DNA from: an uncultured Clostridia bacterium
GTDB lineage: Bacteria; Bacillota; Clostridia; TANB77; CAG-508
NCBI GenBank assembly: GCA_947625565.1
Contig: CANQOU010000042.1
Location: 1-9,283, forward strand
Reading direction: 5' to 3'
DNA: 9,283 bases
Part shown: positions 1 through 7,487 of the stretch, piece by piece
Layout of the letters: every line of letters begins with the position of its first letter
Numbering within the stretch: the first letter of the stretch is position 1
Program-made: the position numbers and the translations under genes
Notes under the pieces: model-generated
Told to the model about the DNA's origin: nothing
Database searches by the model: none
Seen by the model: the letters and a program-made list of their open reading frames with translations, nothing else

Positions 1-10
1 AAAAATAAAT

Positions 11-189
11 TTTAGATAGTGTAAATCCTCTACTCTTAAAAGCGATACAACCTTGTTATATATACGGAGAAAATCCTCAATGGGGAAGTCAACATCCAAC
101 TCATTCATATACAGCCAATAAGAAAGAGGCGCTAGTCTTTCAAGCACGAAGATAAACTTCAAGGATGGTTGAGCGACACTCTATCTAAA
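11..189 (+). ncRNA. Structured non-coding RNA, possible 6S RNA
   Basis: This stretch is clearly richer in G and C than the surrounding intergenic DNA and has no convincing reading frame. Its two ends pair: 11-17 with 183-189 and 18-22 with 176-180, leaving a two-base bulge. Further in, 48-52 can pair with 167-171, and a small GAAG/CTTC hairpin lies at 148-160 on the 3' side. A long rod of about 180 nt with a closing helix, a large internal bubble and a small hairpin on the 3' bubble strand is the architecture of 6S RNA, which binds the sigma-70/sigma-A RNA polymerase holoenzyme. The segment GGCGCT near 128-133 resembles one in the E. coli molecule, which may be chance. The strand is inferred from the neighbouring plus-strand gene; helices look alike on both strands. 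A promoter would lie upstream of the window. The existence of a structured RNA is fairly likely; the 6S identity is tentative. Confidence 0.45.
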
Positions 190-191
190 TT

Positions 192-221
192 ACTATAAGT
201 ATATACAATTATACTTATAGT
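192..221. repeat. Perfect inverted repeat (12-bp stem, 6-nt loop)
   Basis: ACTATAAGTATA at 192-203 is the exact reverse complement of 210-221, with loop TACAAT. It starts three bases after the RNA candidate ends. No T-run follows on the plus strand, so it is not a canonical intrinsic terminator. It could still end or protect the 3' end of the RNA, or act as a binding site in front of rqcH. Confidence 0.5.
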
Positions 222-240
222 GGCAATAGGTTTATAGGTA

Positions 241-280
241 AATCCTTTATTAAAAAACCTAAATATATTATACAAGGATT
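241..280 (+). promoter_or_regulatory. rqcH leader with weak RBS inside a possible hairpin
   Basis: The best Shine-Dalgarno match for rqcH is AAGGA at 274-278, ten bases before the ATG. The heptamer AATCCTT at 241-247 is exactly complementary to AAGGATT at 274-280, so the ribosome binding site can be hidden in a stem with a 26-base AT-rich loop. The helix is short and may be weak. No clear promoter could be placed between the upstream RNA and rqcH. Confidence 0.25.
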
Positions 281-288
281 GTTAATGT

Positions 289-2031
289 ATGGCTTTTGAT
301 GGAATTGTAACAAAAGCTATCTGCTCTGAATTATCTAATTTATCAGGTGCAAGAGTAGATAAAATTTTTCAACCAAATAAAAATACAATAAATATTGGAT
401 TGTATATAAATGGCAAAAACTATCTTTTGAATATATGTATTGATGCAACAAATTGTAGAATAAATCTCTCAACACATTCAAGTCTTAATCCTCAAGTTGC
501 TCCTAATTTTTGTATGGTATTACGCAAAAATTTGTTAGGCTTACACTTAAAAAGCATCTTTACAATAGATTTAGAAAGAGTTGTTATAATGGAATTTGAA
601 GGCTTTGATGATGTAGATGATGTAATATCAAAAAAGCTAATCATTGAATTGATGGGAAAACATAGTAATATTATCTTATTAGATGAACAACAAATAATTA
701 TAGATAGCTTGCGCCATATAAAGCAAAATACTGAAGAATTTAGAGAATTATTACCACATACAAGATATACTTTTCCAAAAACAGAAAAATCTAATTTGCT
801 AGAGCTTACATCTTTTGAGAGTTTCTATTCTTTACTTTGCAAAACATCTGAAAATATATCTATTCCAGAATTGATTTCTTCAACCTTCAATGGTATTAGC
901 AAAAGCTTTATAGAAGATATAATTGAAAATATAGAAGAAATATCAAATTTAAATAGGCAAGAAATTTTGAAAAAAATATATGAATATATATGTAATATAA
1001 TTGCTTCATTAGATACATCTTATCTATCATTTAAAGTAATAGACAAAGAAAATTCTAATAAACAAGATTATTATTTGATAAATACATCTCCTTCACAGAA
1101 TAAACCGTATTCCCTTAACTTTTTTATTGACGATTTCTATTATGAAAAAGAAAAAACATCTGCTTTTAAAAATGAGAGAAACACCCTATTAAAGTATATT
1201 TTAAATGTTTTAAAAAAATATAGTAAAAGATTAAGTAACATTGAAGAAAAATTAAAAGAATGTGAAAATATGGAATTATATCGCATATATGGTGAATTGA
1301 TTACAGCTAATTTATACCAATTTGATAATATGGAAAAGCAAAAAGAAATAACTGTTTTTAATTATTATAATAATGAAAATATAACAATTCCTTTAGATAG
1401 TAGATATAACTTAAATACTAATGCAAAACATTATTTTAAAAAATATAATAAATTAAAAAATGCATTAGAAATTGTTGGAAAACAAAAAGAAGATACAGAA
1501 AAAGAATTAGATTATCTTCAAAGTGTTGTATATGAACTTGAAAATACATCTTCTATTGAAGAAATTTATGAAATTTTTGATGAAATTTCTGAAAGTTCAA
1601 TTTTTCAAGACTTAGGCAATAAAAATAAAGTTTCTATTAAAAATTTAAAAAAATCAAAATTGACAAAAAATAAAAATGTATCATTTAATCCTATAAAATA
1701 CATTATTGATGGATATACTGTTTTAGTTGGTAGAAATAATAAAGAAAATGATTATTTGACATTAAAATATGCACATAAATTCGATATTTGGTTTCATACT
1801 AAAGATTTTCATGGTAGTCATACTATATTACAATTAAAAAATATCAATGACTTAAACAATATTTCTGATACATTGATTTCTAAAGTTGCTAAACTTACTG
1901 TTATGCATAGTAAAGCAAAAAATTCTTCTAATGTACCTGTTGATTATTGTCAAGTTCGATATGTTAAAAAGCCTTCTGGTAGTAAACCTGGTATGGTAAT
2001 CTATACAAATTATAAAACAATTTATATCTAA
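289..2031 (+). CDS. rqcH: RqcH, ribosome quality control protein (NFACT family)
   Basis: This 580-residue protein has the usual length and layout of bacterial RqcH (Rqc2/NEMF homologue, older name fibronectin-binding protein A). RqcH binds stalled 50S subunits carrying peptidyl-tRNA and recruits tRNA-Ala to add C-terminal alanine tails that mark the chain for degradation. The NFACT-N domain begins MAFDGI and contains NPQVAPNFCMVLRK around residues 67-80. The HhH-like segment holds NGISKSF near 200. Residues about 290-440 are charged coiled-coil. The NFACT-R domain has DIWFHTKD at 499-506, GSH at 509-511, MHSK at 539-542, VDY at 551-553 and KPSGSKPG at 561-568. The conserved Asp-Arg pair needed for tRNA handling reads Glu96-Arg97 here. 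The gene contains no CGG triplet in any phase. Start ATG 289 is preceded by a weak AAGGA; an ATG at 285 is out of frame. Family assignment is firm. Confidence 0.95.
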   Translation: MAFDGIVTKAICSELSNLSGARVDKIFQPNKNTINIGLYINGKNYLLNICIDATNCRINLSTHSSLNPQVAPNFCMVLRKNLLGLHLKSIFTIDLERVVIMEFEGFDDVDDVISKKLIIELMGKHSNIILLDEQQIIIDSLRHIKQNTEEFRELLPHTRYTFPKTEKSNLLELTSFESFYSLLCKTSENISIPELISSTFNGISKSFIEDIIENIEEISNLNRQEILKKIYEYICNIIASLDTSYLSFKVIDKENSNKQDYYLINTSPSQNKPYSLNFFIDDFYYEKEKTSAFKNERNTLLKYILNVLKKYSKRLSNIEEKLKECENMELYRIYGELITANLYQFDNMEKQKEITVFNYYNNENITIPLDSRYNLNTNAKHYFKKYNKLKNALEIVGKQKEDTEKELDYLQSVVYELENTSSIEEIYEIFDEISESSIFQDLGNKNKVSIKNLKKSKLTKNKNVSFNPIKYIIDGYTVLVGRNNKENDYLTLKYAHKFDIWFHTKDFHGSHTILQLKNINDLNNISDTLISKVAKLTVMHSKAKNSSNVPVDYCQVRYVKKPSGSKPGMVIYTNYKTIYI

Positions 2032-2034
2032 ACT

Positions 2035-2061
2035 AAAACGGACCATATGGTCCGTTTTTTT
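2035..2061. terminator. Bidirectional intrinsic terminator
   Basis: A perfect palindrome, AAAACGGACCAT followed by its complement, forms a GC-rich CGGACC/GGTCCG stem (2039-2044 with 2049-2054) and runs into seven T on the plus strand. It serves rqcH on the plus strand. On the minus strand the stem is followed by four T and can end the cdd-addA operon, whose last stop codon lies three bases away. Confidence 0.9.
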
Positions 2062-2063
2062 CA

Positions 2064-2531
2064 TTACCAGAATATCAATAAAGTAAATATTGTTGCTACT
2101 AAGATTTCCTGTTGTGTCAAATCTTTTGGTAATAATTCAATTTCACTTTCTTCTTTTTCATTTACTAAACTAATATTAAAATAATCTACATTTTCTAATT
2201 TAAAATACATTTCTAATTGTTTCTTTTGATTAACTTCTAAATTAGAAATATCAATATATTTTGTACCCATTAGTACATCTCTTGGTGAATAAAAATCAAA
2301 TCTTAAATATTTTGCATCTAGTGGCTTTTCTTCTGGGTTTTCTATTGTTCCCTTTATTCTACCATTGACAATAGTAGCTTCTGCTTGGTAAATAGTAATC
2401 TGTCTTAGATTATCTTTTCTACCTAATTTTTGATAGCTTGACTCTAAATTAACATTTATAATAAAGTTTGAAAATATAATAAATGCTACTAAGCCAACTG
2501 AATATAGTAAAATCGTTTTTAATCTATTCAT
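2064..2531 (-). CDS. Hypothetical membrane-anchored protein, FxLYD-like core
   Basis: This is a 155-residue protein of unknown function. An N-terminal hydrophobic helix at about residues 6-26 follows a short basic start (MNRLK), which predicts insertion with the rest outside. Residues about 45-135 alternate polar and hydrophobic as in a small beta-sandwich. They contain GTIENPEEKPL and later VNEKEESEIEL, which resembles extracellular FxLYD-type domains, though I cannot make a firm family call. The last 15 residues (about 141-155) are hydrophobic again and end abruptly at LLIFW, so the chain probably crosses the membrane twice. It lies 41 bases downstream of addA on the same strand and immediately before the terminator, so it is likely the last gene of the operon. 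The RBS AAAGGA is about 11 bases before the ATG, a slightly long spacing. It contains no CGG codon. Confidence 0.7.
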   Translation of the reverse strand: MNRLKTILLYSVGLVAFIIFSNFIINVNLESSYQKLGRKDNLRQITIYQAEATIVNGRIKGTIENPEEKPLDAKYLRFDFYSPRDVLMGTKYIDISNLEVNQKKQLEMYFKLENVDYFNISLVNEKEESEIELLPKDLTQQEILVATIFTLLIFW

Positions 2532-2572
2532 CTTGATATCATTCCTTTTTCAAAATTTATATATGCATTATA

Positions 2573-5500
2573 TCATATTTTACATAATCTGTCAAAATAT
2601 ATTGAATAAATATATACTTTGTCTACTTTTCTCTGTAAGCTTTCTTCTAAGGCTCTCCTATATATATCTAATTGAATTTTATATTTTTCTATAAGTTCAT
2701 TTATATCTTTTACATAGTCTGTTTTATAGTCTAATAAAACTAGTTCATTCTTTTGATTTATATAATATAAATCAATCATTCCTTGCACTAAAATATTTCC
2801 TTCTACTTCTTCTTGATATATCTCTTTTGCTGGAATTTTCATATAAAATGGCTTTTCTCTTTCCACCAATTTTGCAGTTTGTAGTTCTTTCCAAATATCT
2901 GACTGTGTAAAATTATATAATTTTTGAACATTTATTACTTCTTTTTCCTTTTGTGAAATTATATTATTTTCTTTTAAATCATTTAAAAATTCATTTAAGC
3001 TTTCTAGATTATATGATTTACTTATATCTAGCTTTTGCATACAAAGATGCATCAACGTTCCTTTTTGTGCTCCAGTCAATTCATGTTCAGCATCATTCTT
3101 TAAAAATTCTGGCTTTTTCAAAGTAATTTCTGAATTGCTTCCTTCTATATTTTTCTTTTTTATCTCACTAACTGACATCTTTGTAGGTAAATTTATTGTG
3201 TCAATGTAAGAATATTTATATTCAATTTGGTCTTGTAGATCTTTAGCAATTGTTTTATCTGATGTGTATTTAGATAATCCTAAAGCTTTTTCTAAATCAA
3301 TTTTTTCCTGAACTTGATTAGTTTGTTCTAATATATCTTCTAAATCATTTTTTTCGAAAATTTTATAGTTTATAATATCCTTCATTTTATCTTTATTATA
3401 TAAATACACTAACCATATCCATTCAAAATATGATTTGCATTTCTTTAATAAAATTGGATTTATTTTTCCATCATTTAGTTTATAAATAGATACTTGTTTT
3501 TGTAATTCTTCTAGTTTCTTTATAATATCTTTTCCTGCTAATGTAATATATATTTTTTCTTTTGCTCTAGTTAGTGCAACATATAATATACGCATTTCTT
3601 CTGCAAGACTTTCAACTTCTATCCTATTTCTTACTGCCTGTCTTGCTAATGTATCATATCTAATTTGCATTTGATAATCTATATATTTTGCACCAATGCC
3701 ATATGTTTGATGTAATAGTACACTATCTCTATAAATATCTTGTTTATTAAACTGTTTATTTGCATTTGCTAAAAATACAACTGGAAATTCCAATCCTTTA
3801 CTTTTATGAATACTCATGATACGGATAACATCGTCATTTTCTCCTATCATTTTAGCTGCACCCATATCTCCATTTGACACTTTTAATCTTTCCATAAAAT
3901 TTATAAAATTATATAGTCCTTTGAAACTTGCTGATTCATACTGTTTTGCTCTCTCAAATAAAATTTCCAAATTTGCCTGTCTTTGCATTCCATTTGTCAT
4001 AAGTCCCACATAATTATAATATCCTGTATCAACATATATTTTCCAAATAAATTCATCTAATGCAAGGTATTCTATTTGTTTTCTCCATTCAGCTAATTGA
4101 TTTAAAAAGCCTTCAATTTTTTCTCTTAATTCATTGCTTACATTTATTTTTGATTTTTGCATACATTCATAAAAATTAGCATTTTTATCACTTAATCGAA
4201 TTTCTACTAATTCATCATCTGAAAATCCAGCAATAGGAGAACGTAATACTGTTACTAGTGGAATATCTTGTACTGGATTGTCAATAATTTTTAATAAGTT
4301 CATTATAGTTTGAATTTCTATAGTTTCTAAATAATCTTGTGTACTATCTGAAAAAACAGGTAAATTTTTTTTGATTAGTTCTTGCTCATAAATTTGTGCT
4401 TTATCTTTAGTAGAACGAAGTAAAATAACAATATCTTTTGGAGATATATCTCTAAAATTTTTTCTTTTTCTATCATATATTTGATATTTTGATTTTATCA
4501 ATTCTTCAATTTTATTTGCAATATGTCTTGCCTCTATATCAATGTCCTCTAAATATTCTTGCTCTGGCAGTTCATAATCTTCGTCCGTTTCTTCGAATTC
4601 TTCAACTATTTCTTTTCCACCTGTTGTTTGAATAATATCAATTTCAGTTTTTAAATTTTGGTTATTTTCTTCATAATCTGTTGCACCTAAATTTAGATAT
4701 TCTTCTTCTGTGTATTCAACATCTCCTAAGGTTTCACTCATAATATTTTCAAAAATAATATTGGTGAAATCTAAAACATTGCTTCTACTTCTAAAATTTT
4801 TAAAAAGTTGAATTTTTGTACCTACTGAATTTTTTTGCCCAACCTTTTCATACTTTTTGTATTTTTCTAAAAATAGTTCTGGCATTGCTTGTCTAAATTT
4901 ATATATACTTTGCTTTACATCTCCTACCATAAACATGTTATTTTCTCTAGAAATTGCTGTTAAAATACATTCTTGTACTTTATTACTATCTTGATATTCG
5001 TCTATTGCTATTTCTTCAAATTTTTCTGCATATATTTTACAAATTTCTTTATTTTGAAAAATTTGCAAAGCAAAATGTTCTATATCTGAAAAGTCTACAA
5101 TGTTTTGCTCTCTTTTTGCTTTAGAAAATTTTTCATCAAATTCTAAAATTAAATTTTCTAATTTTTTTAATATTTTATACATGTCATATATATCTTGACA
5201 AGCTTGTTTTGAATTTACAACTAATAATTTATTTATTTTTTTATTAAATTTTTCTTTCACAACATCTCGAATTGTTTTTGCTTCATCTTTAGCTTGTGAT
5301 ACAAAATTCGTTTTTCTAGGCCATGTAATAAAATGTATATTCTGTGAAATTTCATAAGCTAAATCCCAAGTAAGTAAGCTTTTCTGTAATTGTTGCATTT
5401 GACTAATATCACTTTGTAAAGTTTGTAAATATTGTTCTAAATCAGGATTACCTATCAATAATTTTTTAGCATCTTCTAAAACCATTATGTCATCTTCTAT

Positions 5501-6183
5501 TTCTTCATTTAATTCTAGCAATAACTCTTTTCCCCATATTGTTTGTTTAAAATCTTTATCCATTAAGTCTTGTTCTTCTAAATTAAACATTTCTACTGCA
5601 TCATTTAGCCATTGTTTTGGAAATGGTGTTGAAGAAATATAATTATGAATTTTTCTAACTAAATCCTTTAGTGGTGTATCATCTTTGTATCCAGTATATG
5701 TACGAATTAAATCTAAAAAATTTTCTTCTTCTATTTGATATTTTTCTTCAAACATTTCTTCTAGTATTTCTTCTTTTAAAATTTCTATTTCTGTACTATC
5801 AGCAATTCTAAAATTAGGTGATACATTATCTAATTCGTAGAAATGATTTTTTACTATTTCTAAGCAAAAAGAATCTATTGTACATATGTTAGATATATTT
5901 AATAGAGTCATTTGTTTTCCGCAAATGCTCATCTTCTGGATTTTCTTCTAATTTTTCATAAATTGCATCTAATATTCTTTGTCTCATTTCTGCAGCTGCT
6001 GCATTTGTAAATGTAACTACTAAGATTTTGTTAATATCTACTTTTTCGTTAATGATTTTATTGATAATTCGTTCAACTAAAACAGCTGTCTTTCCGCTTC
6101 CGTGCTGCTGCTGCAACTAATATATTAGAACCTTTTTCATAAATTGCATCTTGCTGCTCTTTGGTCCATTTTACATTGCTCAT
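2573..6183 (-). CDS. addA: AddA, ATP-dependent helicase/nuclease subunit A, needing two +1 shifts
   Basis: AddA is the UvrD-type helicase and nuclease subunit of AddAB, which processes double-strand DNA ends for RecA. With two single-base shifts the protein is 1202 residues, close to the usual 1200-1240. Start ATG 6183 has RBS AGGAG and lies 13 bases after cdd. In order: Walker A AAAAGSGKT at 24-32, motif Ia TFTNAAAAEM, TIDSFC, motif II DEYQDSN at 394-400, motif III VGDVKQSIYKFR, motif IV NFRSR, motif V SIHKSKGLEFP at 790-800, motif VI YVALTRAKEK at 867-876, and the nuclease domain with GTLMH, GMIDLYY and LDYKTD at 1150-1155. The reading frame breaks at CGG codons at 6100-6102 (inside Walker A) and 5919-5921. 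Between and after these, all motifs are intact over more than 1,100 codons, which argues against decay. An apparent ATG at 5932 is not the true start. addB, usually adjacent in Bacillota, is not in the window. Confidence 0.93.
5919..5921 (-). other. In-phase CGG at +1 frame change, addA site 2
   Basis: On the minus strand, addA reads CAT TTG CGG AAA ACA and stops nine codons after the CGG. Dropping the C at 5921 gives TTG GGA AAA CAA ATG, leading directly into the conserved LLN...TIDSFC segment of AddA. The CGG is exactly 60 codons after the resumed frame of site 1. The restored residue is Gly by C-skipping; AddA relatives often carry a basic residue here, so a four-base codon CGGA read as Arg also fits. 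An extra A in the following A-run would also repair the frame, so this site is the least precisely located. Confidence 0.8.
6100..6102 (-). other. In-phase CGG at +1 frame change, addA site 1 (Walker A)
   Basis: Codon 28 of addA on the minus strand is CGG, preceded by four GCA codons. Reading it as a normal triplet gives RKRKDSCFS and a stop. Passing over the C at 6102 gives GGA AGC GGA AAG ACA, which is GSGKT of the Walker A loop, followed by AVLVERI as in other AddA proteins. The location is fixed to within a base or two by the invariant motif. Confidence 0.9.
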
Positions 6184-6196
6184 ATTTTATCTCCTA

Positions 6197-6586
6197 TTAT
6201 AAATTGAAATTATTTGGTAATAATTCTTCTAATGTTTTTTGCTCTATTTTATCTTCTTCATAGCACATGAAAACAGGAAAGTTTCTTTTACAAAATTCTG
6301 ACATAAACTGTCTACAATATCCACATGGTGTAGTATAAATCAATTTTTCTTTTCCACCTACCACTAAAATTGCTTCAAATTCTCGTTCTCCTTCTGAAAT
6401 AGCTTTTGTGAAAGCTACTCTTTCAGCACATATGGACATAATTCCATCATTTTCTACATTACATCCTGAATAAATTTTTCCACTTTTTGCGAGTAATGCA
6501 CAACCAACTTTATAATTCGAATATGGCGTATATGCATTTTTTCTTGCCTCTTTTGCTATTTGTATCAATGGTTCAATATCAATCAT
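6197..6586 (-). CDS. cdd: Cytidine deaminase
   Basis: Cdd hydrolyses cytidine and deoxycytidine to uridine and deoxyuridine in pyrimidine salvage; it is a small cytosolic zinc enzyme, usually a homotetramer. The 129-residue length is typical. The sequence shows the substrate loop SGCNVEN, the catalytic CAER with zinc Cys and proton-shuttle Glu, and the second zinc site PCGYCRQ with two Cys. TPYSNYKVGCAL near residue 20 is also characteristic. The start has RBS AAAGGAG at about 6597-6603 and a strong sigma-A-like promoter just upstream. The stop is 13 bases before the addA ATG, so the two genes are probably cotranscribed. In many Bacillota cdd sits near era and dgk; here it leads a repair gene instead. 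It contains no CGG. Confidence 0.96.
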   Translation of the reverse strand: MIDIEPLIQIAKEARKNAYTPYSNYKVGCALLAKSGKIYSGCNVENDGIMSICAERVAFTKAISEGEREFEAILVVGGKEKLIYTTPCGYCRQFMSEFCKRNFPVFMCYEEDKIEQKTLEELLPNNFNL

Positions 6587-6610
6587 AATCTACACTCTCC
6601 TTTTTGTCTC

Positions 6611-6639
6611 ATTATACAATAAGAATTATTTTTTATCAA
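6611..6639 (-). promoter_or_regulatory. Sigma-A-type promoter for the cdd-addA operon
   Basis: Read on the minus strand, TTGATA (6634-6639) and TATAAT (6611-6616) are separated by exactly 17 bases. The -10 box lies 24 bases before the cdd ATG, with the AAAGGAG ribosome binding site between them. This is the best promoter in the window. Confidence 0.8.
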
Positions 6640-6723
6640 TAAAAATTTTATATAATAGGAAATATATCTAGCCTATATTTTTTCATTATTTTTACTTGAT
6701 TTATTCTATATTTATCTATATAA

Positions 6724-6748
6724 TTGATATAATATATATTAAAGGAGG
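6724..6748 (+). promoter_or_regulatory. Extended -10 promoter and strong RBS for the BI-1 gene
   Basis: TATAAT at 6728-6733 is preceded by TGA, giving the extended -10 form TGNTATAAT, which can work with a poor -35 box; none better than TCTATA near 6705 is seen. AAAGGAGG at 6741-6748 is a near-perfect Shine-Dalgarno, six bases before ATG 6755. The untranslated leader would be only about 15 bases. Confidence 0.55.
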
Positions 6749-6754
6749 TTTAGT

Positions 6755-7444
6755 ATGGAAGAGGAATTTAATAATGAAGTTATTATTGATAAAAATACTG
6801 AAAACAAAATCTTTGGTAAAACATTTTTCTGGATGTTTTTAGGTCTTTTAGGTACTGCAATTGTTGCTGCATATACCTATTATTCTGGCTTATTTATTGA
6901 TATTATACAAGATGGCTTTTTTACTATATTATTACTATTAGAATTAGTTGTAGTTTTATTATTTTCATTTTTATTTAGAAAACTTCCACCAACTGCTGTT
7001 GCTATTCTTTACTTTTTATATTCAATGATAAATGGTGTTACTTTCTGCACAATATTTGTTACTTTTGAACTTTCTTCTATAATCTACTTATTTGTAATTT
7101 CTAGTTTAATATTTGCAGTATTAGGTTTTATTGGGTATAAAACAAATAAAGATTTGAGTAAATGGCAAACATATATTACAGTATTTTTGCTTGCAGGTAT
7201 TATTATAAGTATTGTTAATCTATTCTTCATAAAAAGTAGTGGATTAGATTTATTGTTAGATTGGTTTATACTTGCTTTATTCTTTGGAGTTACTATTTAT
7301 GATATTAACAAAATGAAATTATTGCAAGCTGATGCAAATTTTGATACTAATAAAATCCATATTTATTGTGCTATGCAATTATACCTAGATTTTATCAATA
7401 TCTTTTTACGTATTCTTTCTATTTTTGGAAAAAGAAATGATTAA
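6755..7444 (+). CDS. Bax inhibitor-1 (BI-1/YccA/YetJ) family membrane protein
   Basis: This 229-residue protein is almost wholly hydrophobic after about residue 22 and fits the seven-helix TMBIM fold. Bacterial members such as B. subtilis YetJ are pH-sensitive calcium leak channels; the physiological role in most bacteria is unsettled. The C-terminal signature is present: IYDINKMK with Asp183, then MQLYLDFINIFL with Asp212. These probably correspond to the paired aspartates that gate YetJ, an inference from position and motif. The N-terminus is acidic (MEEEFNNEVIID) and cytoplasmic by family topology. The gene stands alone on the plus strand between divergent cdd and convergent lemA/TPM, with its own promoter and terminator. 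It contains no CGG. Confidence 0.92.
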   Translation: MEEEFNNEVIIDKNTENKIFGKTFFWMFLGLLGTAIVAAYTYYSGLFIDIIQDGFFTILLLLELVVVLLFSFLFRKLPPTAVAILYFLYSMINGVTFCTIFVTFELSSIIYLFVISSLIFAVLGFIGYKTNKDLSKWQTYITVFLLAGIIISIVNLFFIKSSGLDLLLDWFILALFFGVTIYDINKMKLLQADANFDTNKIHIYCAMQLYLDFINIFLRILSIFGKRND

Positions 7445-7448
7445 CTAA

Positions 7449-7479
7449 AAAACTCGAAGTATTTTATACTTCGAGTTTT
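7449..7479. terminator. Bidirectional intrinsic terminator
   Basis: AAAACTCGAAGTAT at 7449-7462 pairs perfectly with 7466-7479 across a three-base loop. On the plus strand the stem ends in TTTT followed by a T-rich stretch, closing the BI-1 gene. On the minus strand it runs into six T, closing the lemA-TPM operon, whose last stop is at 7488. Confidence 0.9.
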
Positions 7480-7487
7480 CTTTCTAT

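Noticed and set aside
1852..2064. Minus-strand reading frame opposite the end of rqcH
   Set aside because: It is antisense to the conserved NFACT-R domain, has no ribosome binding site and no family resemblance.
3816..4013. Plus-strand reading frame inside addA
   Set aside because: It is antisense to conserved AddA sequence and short, with no credible start signals.
5889..5932. Separate start of a shorter AddA at the ATG at 5932
   Set aside because: That frame lacks Walker A, has no Shine-Dalgarno site, and the upstream frame continues the AddA homology right up to this point.
2573..6183. addA as an ordinary pseudogene broken by two random frameshifts
   Set aside because: All motifs after the breaks are intact over more than 1,100 codons, and both breaks share the same in-phase CGG. 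Random decay would not choose the same codon, though a data artefact is still possible.
6655..6676. ATAGG/CCTAT inverted repeat between the divergent cdd and BI-1 promoters as an operator
   Set aside because: Only five bases per arm in very AT-rich DNA, and it does not overlap either -10 box; too weak to call.
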